DNA from: an uncultured Collinsella sp.
Lineage (GTDB): Bacteria; Actinomycetota; Coriobacteriia; Coriobacteriales; Coriobacteriaceae
NCBI GenBank assembly: GCA_900752345.1
Contig: CAADVA010000022.1
Coordinates: 1-7,659 of the forward strand
Direction: 5' to 3'
DNA length: 7,659 nucleotides
In this document: piece by piece, positions 1-6,039 of the stretch
Numbering within the stretch: position 1 is the stretch's first letter
Layout: the number at the start of each line of letters is the position of its first letter
Notes under the pieces: generated by a model
Told to the model about the DNA's origin: nothing
The model's input: the letters and a program-made list of their open reading frames with translations, nothing else
Database searches by the model: none
Position numbers and translations under genes: made by a program

Positions 1-359
1 ATGCGGCCGGAGAACTCCTCGTAGATCTGCTCGCGGGCGGAGTTGCGCACGATGGCGTTGATCTCGGCCTTGGCGTGCTGGGCGGCGATGCGGCTCGTGT
101 TCTTGGGGGTGACGTCGATCTCCTCGAACTCGGTGAAATTGCCCTCCTCGTCCATGGAATCGTCGATCGGCTCCAGGCGGTAGACGTAGATCTTGCCGGT
201 GGTGCGGTCGATGGTCACCTTGGCGCCCCACTCAAGATGCAGGATCTCGGCATAGCTCTTGGCGAGCGACTGCTCCAGGCGGTCGATCAGGTAGAGCTGG
301 TCGATGTGCTTCTCCTGGCAAAGCTCCATCAGGGCGGACATCATGTCGGATGCTGCCAT
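1..359 (-). CDS. nusA: Transcription factor NusA, N-terminal part (partial)
   Basis: NusA binds RNA polymerase and modulates pausing, intrinsic termination and antitermination. The visible 119 codons start at the ATG in 359-357 and run off the left edge. They match the NusA N-terminal, polymerase-binding domain: a helical start (MAASDMMSALMELCQEKHID), then LEQSLAKSYAEIL, a strand containing KIYVYRLEP, an acidic stretch EEGNFTEFEEIDVTP, and the conserved helix RIAAQHAKAEINAIVR. The S1 and KH RNA-binding domains would lie outside the window. The start is set by the rimP stop codon one base upstream and by a purine-rich AAGGAAGG ribosome-binding site inside the last rimP codons, which suggests translational coupling. 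The rimP-nusA order is the standard bacterial arrangement and supports the call. Confidence 0.93.
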   Translation of the reverse strand, partial: MAASDMMSALMELCQEKHIDQLYLIDRLEQSLAKSYAEILHLEWGAKVTIDRTTGKIYVYRLEPIDDSMDEEGNFTEFEEIDVTPKNTSRIAAQHAKAEINAIVRNSAREQIYEEFSGR

Positions 360-360
360 C

Positions 361-855
361 TTACTTTCCTTCCTTCGCGGGCTTGAAGTCGTAGGTGGGC
401 TTCAACTTGCACTTTTTAACTTCAGAGAAATCGAGGGTGACGGACTCGCCGTCCTCGAGCTCGAGGGTCACGTTCGTCTCGTTGGCGGCGGCAATCTTGC
501 CGGCGTACTTGCGACGGCCCTCGGTAGCGGTAGAGGTGAGCTCGCAGTTCTCGCCCACAAAGCGGGCAAAGTCGCACGGGCGGCGCAGCGGGCGCGCCAT
601 ACCCGGGCTCGACACCTCGAGCGTATAGCTCGAAGAGATGGGATCGAGCTCCTCAATCACATCGCCGACCCACTTGGTGTTGGCCGTGACGTCGTTGAGC
701 GACAGGCTCTGACCCTCAGCACCCTCGATACGCACGCGCACGCAGGGGGCCTTGGTGGCACCCACGAGCTCGACGTCGACGATGTCGACATCGTGCTGGG
801 GAGCGACGGCCTCGAGCGCGTTGATGATCGCCTGCTCGGTCTTGGTCTTGACCAT
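361..855 (-). CDS. rimP: Ribosome maturation factor RimP
   Basis: RimP assists maturation of the 30S ribosomal subunit in the cytoplasm. The 164-residue product has the family's usual size and hallmarks: an N-terminal alpha/beta domain with VDIVDVELV (about residues 23-31) and CVRVRIE, then the signature LEVSSPGMARPL (79-90), and a C-terminal beta-barrel-like region ending in LDFSEVKKCKLKP. The ATG at 855-853 is chosen because GGAGGT lies six bases upstream and the protein aligns to the family from there. The frame stays open further upstream, but that part would translate the leader hairpin and promoter and is not RimP-like. The gene ends one base before nusA, forming the usual rimP-nusA operon. 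RimP identity is clear from the signature and the neighbour. Confidence 0.95.
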   Translation of the reverse strand: MVKTKTEQAIINALEAVAPQHDVDIVDVELVGATKAPCVRVRIEGAEGQSLSLNDVTANTKWVGDVIEELDPISSSYTLEVSSPGMARPLRRPCDFARFVGENCELTSTATEGRRKYAGKIAAANETNVTLELEDGESVTLDFSEVKKCKLKPTYDFKPAKEGK

Positions 856-875
856 TGCGGCACCTCCATCCATAC

Positions 876-908
876 AAAAAAGAAGCGGGGCCGAAACCCC
901 ACTTCTTT
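876..908 (-). terminator. Intrinsic-terminator-like hairpin in the rimP-nusA leader (possible attenuator)
   Basis: On the minus strand a 12-bp stem (arms 908-897 and 890-879) closes a six-base loop and runs into a stretch of six T just before the rimP ribosome-binding site. The one imperfect position (886/901) is a G-U pair in minus-strand RNA but a C-A mismatch in plus-strand RNA, so the hairpin is better formed in the rimP direction. leuS upstream already has its own terminator at 1049-1084, and a good promoter lies between the two. The hairpin is therefore placed to stop transcripts that begin at the rimP promoter. The regulatory role is inference. Confidence 0.7.
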
Positions 909-933
909 CAATTACAACTTCATTTGCAAGCAA

Positions 934-962
934 ACTATACCAATAGCTGCGGAAACGTGCAA
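934..962 (-). promoter_or_regulatory. Promoter for rimP-nusA
   Basis: The minus strand carries TTGCAC (962-957), a 17-base spacer, and TATAGT (939-934), a good match to the housekeeping sigma -35/-10 pattern at ideal spacing. The expected start site is near 927, giving a leader of about 70 bases before the rimP ATG. Nearly all of that leader is the terminator-like hairpin. Confidence 0.65.
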
Positions 963-1048
963 GCACAGTACGAATCTGCAGGTCAGCGTGCGCACAGCTT
1001 CTCCACAAGAATAGGACAATTGACCGCAGACATCAGGGCAGGTACATG

Positions 1049-1084
1049 AAAAACGAGGGACGACCCAACCGGATCGCCCCTCGT
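1049..1084 (-). terminator. Intrinsic terminator of leuS
   Basis: An 11-bp stem (arms 1084-1074 and 1063-1053, one G-U pair) with a ten-base loop is followed on the minus strand by TTTTTC. It starts 29 bases after the leuS stop codon, the expected place for its terminator. Confidence 0.8.
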
Positions 1085-1113
1085 CTTTTATGCGTCAGTT
1101 ATGCTCGCAGTGC

Positions 1114-3690
1114 TTACTTGACCACCAGGTTAACCAGCTTGCCGGGCACGCAGATGGCCTTGACGACCGTCTTGCCCTCGAGCCACTTGGCGACGGCGGC
1201 CTCGGGGGCAGCCTGCATATCCTCATTGGAGGCATCGCGGGCAACGTCGACGCGGCCGCGGACCTTGCCGAGCACCTGGACCACGATCTGCACCGTGTCC
1301 TCCACGGACTCGGCCAGGTACAACTCGGGCCAGGCAGCGGTATAGGCGTTGCCCTCGCAGCCGAGCGCCTCGTGCCACAGCTCGTCAGCCCAGAACGGGC
1401 AGATGGGGGCAAGGACGCTCACGATGTCCTTGGCCACGCCGTAGCACAGCGCCTTGTCGCGGGCGGTACCCTCGGTGGCGTTGAGGTAGGCGCTCGCCGC
1501 GTTGACGAGCTCCATGACGGCCGAGATGGCGGTGTTGAACTGGCCGCGATCGAAGTCCTCGGTGCACTTGGCGATGGTGCGGTGACGCTCGCGATAGAGC
1601 TTCATCGCAACCTCATCGAGCGCGGACTTGTCGAAGGCCACGTTGGCATCGCCGGACTGAACGAGCTGCCAAACGATACGCCAGGCGCGCTTGATAAAGC
1701 GGTTGGCGCCCTCGACGGCCTTGGGATCCCAGTCGAAGTCCTTCTCGGGCGGGGCGATAAACAGGATCGCCAGACGCATGGTGTCGGCACCGTAAGGTTC
1801 GATGACCGAGCTCGGGGGCACGACGTTACCCTTGGACTTGGACATGGTGTCGCCGTTCTCGTCCTTGACCATGCCCTGGCACAGCAGGTTGGTGAAGGGC
1901 TCGTCCACGCTCAGCAGGCCCAGGTCGCGCAGTGCCTTGGTAAAGAAGCGGCTGTAGAGCAGGTGCAGAATGGCGTGCTCGATGCCGCCGATGTAGTTAT
2001 CGACGGGCATCCAACGGTCGGCGGCCTCGCGGGAGAAGGGCAGCTCGGTGTTGTGCGGATCGGTATAGCGCAGGTAATACCAGCTGGAGCAGGTGAAGGT
2101 GTCCATGGTATCGGTCTCGCGCTTGGCCGGGCGGCCGCAGACCGGGCAGGTGGTCTCGTAGAACTCCTTGCACTCGGCGAGGGTCTCGCCGGCGCCCAAG
2201 TCCAGGTTCTCGGGCAGCGTCACCGGCAGCTGATCCTCGGGCACGGGCACGATGCCGCAGTGCTCGCAGTGGATGGCCGGGATGGGGTTGCCCCAATAGC
2301 GCTGGCGGCTGATGAGCCAGTCGCGCAGACGGAACTCGACCTTGCGACGGCCGCAGCCCATGGCCTCGAGGTCGGCCACGATCGCAGCCTCGCCCTCGGA
2401 GTGCTTGCCGCCGCGCATGCCAGTGTACTTGCCGGACTGGACGAGCGTGCCCTCGGCAGCGTGAGCGCAATCCCAGTCGACGGTCTCGGCATGGAAGGTA
2501 TCGATGGTCTCGCCGCTGGCCTCGACGGCAGCGCGATCGTCATCGTCGAGGATGATCGGCACGATCGGCAGGTCGTACTTACGGGCAAACTCAAAGTCGC
2601 GCTGGTCGCCACAGGGAACGGCCATGACGGCACCGGTACCGTAGTCGGCAACGACATAATCGGCAACCCACACGGGGACGTTCTCGCCGTTGACGGGGTT
2701 TACCACATAGCGGCCCGTAAAGGCACCGTGCTTCTCGAGGGTGCCCTGGGCACGCTCGACGGCAGAGATATGCTTGGAGTCCTCGACGATCTTGGTGACG
2801 GCCTCCTCGTACTCCGTGCCCTCGACGAGCTCGTGCAGGCCGGCGTACTCGGGAGCCAGGACAAAGAAGGAGACGCCAAAAAGGGTATCGGCTCGCGTGG
2901 TGAAGACGGTGATCTTACCCTCGTCGCCCTCGATGGGCTCGCCGTCCTTGTCGCACAGGGTAAAGTCGACCTCGGCGCCCTCGGAGCGACCGATCCAGTT
3001 GGCCTGCATCTGCTTGACGCGCTCGGGCCAGCCGGGGAGCTTCTCCAGGTCGTCGAGCAGCTCCTGGGAGTACTCGGTGATCTTGAAGTACCACTGCTCA
3101 AGGTCGCGCTTCTCGGGCTCGGTGCCGCAGCGCCAGCACTTACCCTCGGTGACCTGCTCGTTGGCCAGAACGGTCTTGCAGTTAGGACACCAGTTGACCG
3201 GGTTCTTCTTGCGGTAGACCAGGCCCTTTTCCCACAGCTTCTCAAAGATCCACTGACCCCAGCGGTAATAGTCGGGGCTGCAGGTCTTGACCATGCGATC
3301 CAGATCGTAGGAGAAGCCCATCCGCTTCATCGTGGCGAGCGCCTGGTCCATGTTCTTATACGTCCAGGCGGCAGCCTGCGTATTGTGCTTGATGGCGGCG
3401 TTCTCGGCAGGCAGGCCAAAGGCGTCAAAGCCGATGGGGTGCAGCACGTCGTAACCGCGCATGCGGGCCTGGCGGGCCATGGCATCGCCGATGGTGTAGT
3501 TGCGCGCGTGGCCCATGTGCAGGTCGCCCGACGGATACGGGAACATCTCTAGCACGTACTTCTTGGGCTTGCTGTCGTCGGTGTCGACGGCAAAGAGGTT
3601 GGAATCCTCCCAGGCCTTCATCCACTTGGACTCAATGGCCTGCGCGTCATAGGCAGGGATCTCGTCCTTATGATCTGTGCAATCGCACAT
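1114..3690 (-). CDS. leuS: Leucine--tRNA ligase (leucyl-tRNA synthetase, class Ia)
   Basis: Charges tRNA-Leu with leucine using ATP in the cytoplasm and edits mischarged tRNA. The 858-residue protein has full bacterial LeuRS length and order. The HIGH motif appears as PYPSGDLHMGH (HMGH at 58-61), and a Cys4 zinc site is formed by C168, C171, C185 and C188. The CP1 editing domain includes the threonine-rich TVFTTRADTLFG (261-272) and GTGAVMAVP followed by CGDQRDFEFA, with the conserved editing Asp at D365. A second Cys4 set (C475, C478, C515, C518) follows, then SSWYYLRYTDP, the KMSKS-loop region TMSKSKGN (615-622), and the anticodon-binding and C-terminal domains ending KLVNLVVK. The signature Lys opening KMSKS is Thr here, and the usual His before the editing DQRD is Gly; the second Lys of the loop (K618) is kept. 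The ATG at 3690 has AAAGGAG six bases upstream. No T-box consensus was found in the leader. Confidence 0.98.
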   Translation of the reverse strand: MCDCTDHKDEIPAYDAQAIESKWMKAWEDSNLFAVDTDDSKPKKYVLEMFPYPSGDLHMGHARNYTIGDAMARQARMRGYDVLHPIGFDAFGLPAENAAIKHNTQAAAWTYKNMDQALATMKRMGFSYDLDRMVKTCSPDYYRWGQWIFEKLWEKGLVYRKKNPVNWCPNCKTVLANEQVTEGKCWRCGTEPEKRDLEQWYFKITEYSQELLDDLEKLPGWPERVKQMQANWIGRSEGAEVDFTLCDKDGEPIEGDEGKITVFTTRADTLFGVSFFVLAPEYAGLHELVEGTEYEEAVTKIVEDSKHISAVERAQGTLEKHGAFTGRYVVNPVNGENVPVWVADYVVADYGTGAVMAVPCGDQRDFEFARKYDLPIVPIILDDDDRAAVEASGETIDTFHAETVDWDCAHAAEGTLVQSGKYTGMRGGKHSEGEAAIVADLEAMGCGRRKVEFRLRDWLISRQRYWGNPIPAIHCEHCGIVPVPEDQLPVTLPENLDLGAGETLAECKEFYETTCPVCGRPAKRETDTMDTFTCSSWYYLRYTDPHNTELPFSREAADRWMPVDNYIGGIEHAILHLLYSRFFTKALRDLGLLSVDEPFTNLLCQGMVKDENGDTMSKSKGNVVPPSSVIEPYGADTMRLAILFIAPPEKDFDWDPKAVEGANRFIKRAWRIVWQLVQSGDANVAFDKSALDEVAMKLYRERHRTIAKCTEDFDRGQFNTAISAVMELVNAASAYLNATEGTARDKALCYGVAKDIVSVLAPICPFWADELWHEALGCEGNAYTAAWPELYLAESVEDTVQIVVQVLGKVRGRVDVARDASNEDMQAAPEAAVAKWLEGKTVVKAICVPGKLVNLVVK

Positions 3691-3692
3691 AT

Positions 3693-3713
3693 CAGCTCCT
3701 TTAATCTTAGCTG
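3693..3713 (-). promoter_or_regulatory. Small hairpin overlapping the leuS ribosome-binding site
   Basis: In minus-strand RNA CAGCU (3713-3709) can pair with AGCUG (3697-3693), enclosing AAAGG, so the last bases of the AAAGGAG ribosome-binding site fall inside the stem. Its upstream arm overlaps bases that can also extend the large palindrome at 3714-3832 (CUUAG at 3836-3832 with CUAAG at 3710-3706), so the two pairings compete. Five base pairs is weak and any control role is speculative. Confidence 0.3.
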
Positions 3714-3832
3714 GGGTCGGGCGGTTTGGCTTTATTCGCTACTGCGGACAGTCCTGCGCAAGACGAAGAGCACATTAAGTGCTCTTCTTTGCGTGCGGAA
3801 CTTGTAGCGAACAAAGCCAAGCCGCCCGACCC
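3714..3832. repeat. 119-base nested palindrome in the leuS leader
   Basis: Outer arms of 29 bases (3714-3742 and 3804-3832) are inverted copies matching at 27 of 29 positions. They differ only by transitions at 3725/3821 and 3734/3812, so each strand's RNA keeps one as a G-U pair. Inside is a second, perfect 9-bp hairpin, GAAGAGCAC/GTGCTCTTC (3765-3773 and 3779-3787) with loop ATTAA, supported by CGCAA/TTGCG and TCC/GGA pairings. Flanking CTTAG (3706-3710) and CTAAG (3832-3836) extend the symmetry across a short bulge. The shape fits a folded-back intergenic element (MITE- or REP-like) or a structured mRNA leader. No target-site duplication and no coding content were seen. Confidence 0.8.
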
Positions 3833-3849
3833 TAAGGTTAACTTGACTG

Positions 3850-3858
3850 ATGATAGCA
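3850..3858 (-). promoter_or_regulatory. Extended -10 promoter candidate for leuS
   Basis: The minus strand has TGCTATCAT (3858-3850): an extended -10 TG dinucleotide plus TATCAT, five of six matches to TATAAT. No convincing -35 hexamer sits upstream, as is common for extended -10 promoters. Transcription would begin near 3843, placing the whole palindrome at 3714-3832 in the leuS 5' leader. Confidence 0.45.
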
Positions 3859-3866
3859 AATACGAC

Positions 3867-3901
3867 AAGCGAGATGCCTGCGACTTGCGGGCATCTCGCT
3901 T
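3867..3901 (-). terminator. Probable terminator of guaB
   Basis: A 12-bp perfect stem (AAGCGAGATGCC at 3867-3878 against 3890-3901) continues inward with two more pairs around a GACTT loop. It lies 49 bases beyond the guaB stop. The minus-strand tail TTGTCGTATTT is only moderately T-rich. The plus-strand side (CTTTATCT) is similar, so it could act in both directions, although no plus-strand gene ends here. Confidence 0.65.
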
Positions 3902-3949
3902 TATCTAAATAACGTGGTTGAAACTCAACCTTTATGTGAGGCTCTTACC

Positions 3950-5461
3950 TTATCGATAAGATACGGACTGCTGCGAATCTTTCACGACTACGTCGTGGGC
4001 GCCGCCTTCGACGATGGAGGTGGAGCTGACCAGTGTCAGGCGTGCCTTTTCCTGGAGCTCGGGGATCGAGAGGGCACCGCAGTTGCACATCGTGGACTTA
4101 ACCTTGTAGAGCGTGCCGCCCACGCCGTCCTTGAGGGAGCCGGCGTACGGGACGTAGGAGTCGACGCCCTCGACGAAGCTGAGCTTCGCGGCACCGCCCA
4201 GGTCGTAGCGCTGCCAGTTGCGGGCACGCGCGGAACCCTCGCCCCAGTACTCCTTCATGTACTGGCCGTTGACGTTGACGCGCTCGGTCGGGCTCTCGTC
4301 AAAGCGGGCGAAGTAGCGGCCCAGCATCATAAAGTCGGCACCCATGGCAAGGGCGAGCGTCATGTGGTAGTCGTAGACGATGCCGCCGTCGGAGCACACG
4401 GGCACGTAGACACCGGTCTCCTCGTAGTACTCGTCACGGGCGCGGCAGACGTCGATCAGCGCGGTAGCCTGGCCACGGCCGATACCCTTGGTCTCACGGG
4501 TGATGCAGATGGAGCCGCCGCCGATACCGACCTTGATGAAGTCGGCACCGCAGTCTGCCAGGAAGCGGAAGCCCTCGGCATCGACGACGTTACCGGCGCC
4601 GACCTTGACGTCCTCGCCGTAGTTGGCGCGGATCCACTCGATGGTGCGCTTCTGCCACTCGCTGAAGCCCTCGGAGGAGTCGATGCACAGAACGTCGGCA
4701 CCGGCCTCGATGAGCAGCGGCACGCGCTCGGCATAGTCGCGGGTGTTGATACCGGCGCCGACCATGTAGCGCTTGTCGTTATCGAGCAGCTCGTTGGGGT
4801 TAGTCTTGTGGCTGTCGTAGTCCTTGCGGAAGACGATTCCCATCAGGTGATCGTTGTCGTCGACGATGGGCAGGGCGTTGAGCTTGTTGTCCCAGATGAC
4901 GTCGTTGGCAACCTTGAGGCTGATGTTCTTGTCGCCCACGATGAGCTGCTCACGCGGGGTCATGAACTCGGAGACCTTCGTCTGGTGGTCATCGCGACTG
5001 GGGCGATAGTCGCGGCTGGTGACGATGCCCAGGAGCTTACCCTTGGGAGTGCCGTCGTCGGTGACCGGCATGGTGGAGTGACCGGTCTTCTCCTTGAGCT
5101 CGATGACCTGCTCCATGGTCATGTCGGGGGTCAGCGTGGAATCGGACTGAACGAAGCCGGCCTTGTGATCCTTGACGGCCTTGACCATAGCGGCCTCGGA
5201 CTCGGCGCTCTGGGAACCGTAAATGAAGGACAGGCCACCCTCGGTAGCGAGCGCGACACCCATGTCGACGCCCGAGACGGACTGCATGATGGCGGAAACC
5301 ATGGGGATGTTCAGGGTGATTGCCGGCTTCTCACCGCGCTTAAAGCGGGTTAGCGGCGTCTTAAGAGAGACGTTGTTGGGAATGCACTGCGAGGACGAGT
5401 AACCAGGGACCAGCAGATACTCCGAAAACGTGTGGGACTCACCGGGAAAGAACGTAGCCAT
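3950..5461 (-). CDS. guaB: IMP dehydrogenase, Tritrichomonas-like 503-residue type
   Basis: Oxidises IMP to XMP with NAD+, the committed step of guanine nucleotide synthesis. The 503-residue product is a full (beta/alpha)8 IMPDH with an inserted CBS pair (about residues 110-225, including GIVTSRD at 145-151 and MGIVFRKD at 207-214). The catalytic loop reads VGIGGGSICITRE with catalytic Cys at C319, the flap has the Arg-Tyr dyad R418-Y419 in NWQRYDLGG, and EGVDSYVPYAG begins at E431. Conserved DSSEGFSEWQ (261-270) and CSDGGIVYDYHMTLA carry the nucleotide-binding Asp and Gly residues. Length and the numbers C319, R418/Y419 and E431 coincide with what I recall of the T. foetus enzyme, and extended segments look near identical. 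This differs from the shorter B. subtilis or E. coli type (GPGSICTTR loop). The ATG at 5461 has AAAGGAG four to five bases upstream. The stop sits within a 12-bp palindrome, CTTATCGATAAG (3949-3960). Confidence 0.97.
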   Translation of the reverse strand: MATFFPGESHTFSEYLLVPGYSSSQCIPNNVSLKTPLTRFKRGEKPAITLNIPMVSAIMQSVSGVDMGVALATEGGLSFIYGSQSAESEAAMVKAVKDHKAGFVQSDSTLTPDMTMEQVIELKEKTGHSTMPVTDDGTPKGKLLGIVTSRDYRPSRDDHQTKVSEFMTPREQLIVGDKNISLKVANDVIWDNKLNALPIVDDNDHLMGIVFRKDYDSHKTNPNELLDNDKRYMVGAGINTRDYAERVPLLIEAGADVLCIDSSEGFSEWQKRTIEWIRANYGEDVKVGAGNVVDAEGFRFLADCGADFIKVGIGGGSICITRETKGIGRGQATALIDVCRARDEYYEETGVYVPVCSDGGIVYDYHMTLALAMGADFMMLGRYFARFDESPTERVNVNGQYMKEYWGEGSARARNWQRYDLGGAAKLSFVEGVDSYVPYAGSLKDGVGGTLYKVKSTMCNCGALSIPELQEKARLTLVSSTSIVEGGAHDVVVKDSQQSVSYR

Positions 5462-5519
5462 GTTTCTCCTTTTTCCATGCGACCGGTCGGCTGCAGGCCT
5501 CGTAGGACCCAGCCCAACC

Positions 5520-5531
5520 TTGGGCGCCCAA
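5520..5531. promoter_or_regulatory. Perfect 12-bp palindrome downstream of the guaB -10 (operator candidate)
   Basis: TTGGGCGCCCAA is perfectly self-complementary. It overlaps a second inverted pair, GCCCAA-CC-TTGGGC (5512-5525), so three copies of the same six-base unit alternate in orientation. A further 10-bp palindrome, CGACCGGTCG, is at 5480-5489. The 12-bp dyad falls just past the predicted guaB start site, where a repressor could block transcription. It does not resemble the PurR or ModE sites I know. The operator role is inference. Confidence 0.4.
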
Positions 5532-5540
5532 TACTGGGGA

Positions 5541-5569
5541 AGTATCTTAACGCACTTTGACTGCTACAA
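5541..5569 (-). promoter_or_regulatory. Candidate guaB promoter
   Basis: The minus strand has TTGTAG (5569-5564), a 17-base spacer, and GATACT (5546-5541). The match is moderate (three and four of six) but the spacing is ideal and no better candidate lies in the gap. The predicted start is near 5534. The -35 overlaps the -10 of the divergent plus-strand promoter, so the two could interfere. Confidence 0.35.
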
Positions 5570-5570
5570 T
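5562..5570 (+). promoter_or_regulatory. Extended -10 promoter for the ModE-type regulator
   Basis: TGCTACAAT combines an extended -10 TG with TACAAT, five of six matches to consensus. No good -35 is present at 16-18 bases upstream. Transcription would start near 5577, leaving a leader of about 78 bases that contains small inverted pairs such as GTTTGC-CCA-GCAAAC (5615-5629). Confidence 0.45.
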
Positions 5571-5654
5571 GCATGATTTAAGAAGAGCACACGAGGGTTT
5601 GACGCAGGCTTTGCGTTTGCCCAGCAAACACTTTAGCGGGGAGACGTGGAGCAC

Positions 5655-5999
5655 ATGGAGTACAAGACGACGGCAAAGTTGGTCATTCAAGCGTGCGACA
5701 AAGATCTGCCGGGCGTGTTCGGCCACGGCTGCGTCTTACTGCTGCAGGGTATTGCCCGCGAGCACTCGCTCAACCGCGCCGCCAAGAGCATGGGCATGGC
5801 GTATTCCAAGGCCTGGCGCATTGTAAACGAAGCCGAAGGCCAGCTGGGCTGCAAGCTCATCGAGCGCGACGGCGCCCGCGGATCCACGCTCACCCCCGCC
5901 GGCGAGCGAGCCATCGAAGTCTACGAAACCCTCCAGGCCGACATCAACAACATCATCGCCACAAAAGCCGACGCCCTCATCGCCAGCATCAAAGAGTAG
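5655..5999 (+). CDS. Stand-alone ModE/LysR-type winged helix-turn-helix DNA-binding protein
   Basis: A 114-residue single-domain protein that matches the N-terminal DNA-binding domain of the molybdate regulator ModE. It has a helix LLQGIAREHSLNRAAKSMGM (28-47), the recognition helix AYSKAWRIVNEAEGQLG (49-65), and the wing and following helix KLIERDGARGSTLTPAGERAI (67-87). A C-terminal helix follows and there the protein ends. The two molybdate-binding TOBE/MOP domains of full ModE (about 260 residues) are absent, so a direct molybdate response is not expected. The ATG at 5655 is preferred (GGAG three bases upstream, GGGGAG further up); a GTG at 5646 would add three residues and has a spacing of only two. 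No molybdenum genes lie in the window, so the target is unknown. It is transcribed divergently from guaB, which could be a target, but that is only positional inference. Confidence 0.85.
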   Translation: MEYKTTAKLVIQACDKDLPGVFGHGCVLLLQGIAREHSLNRAAKSMGMAYSKAWRIVNEAEGQLGCKLIERDGARGSTLTPAGERAIEVYETLQADINNIIATKADALIASIKE

Positions 6000-6039
6000 C
6001 TAATTTGGGACGGGGCTTTATAGCCACACAACCCCTTCT

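Noticed and set aside
856..1008. N-terminal extension of RimP by 51 residues
   Set aside because: The ORF stays open upstream, but this segment covers the leader hairpin and promoter, and the ATG at 855 has a strong ribosome-binding site and family-like N-terminus.
304..1014. Plus-strand open frame of 236 codons across rimP
   Set aside because: Antisense to RimP and running through the rimP promoter and terminator-like hairpin; no family resemblance.
1090..3552. An 820-codon open frame on the plus strand opposite leuS
   Set aside because: It is the antisense of an unmistakable LeuRS. GC-rich codon bias leaves few stops in the opposite frame; the predicted protein is a low-complexity run of Gly, Leu, Asp, Val and Ala with no recognisable domain.
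3691..3858. T-box riboswitch in the leuS leader
   Set aside because: No copy of the conserved T-box antiterminator sequence and no terminator with T-run before leuS; the fold is a simple nested palindrome.
3949..3960. CTTATCGATAAG palindrome at the guaB stop codon
   Set aside because: Perfect but only 12 bases, partly coding; could be chance and has no supporting context.
3914..5353. A 479-codon open frame on the plus strand opposite guaB
   Set aside because: Same artefact: antisense to a clear IMPDH, repetitive Val/Asp/Gly/Leu composition, no start signals or domain.
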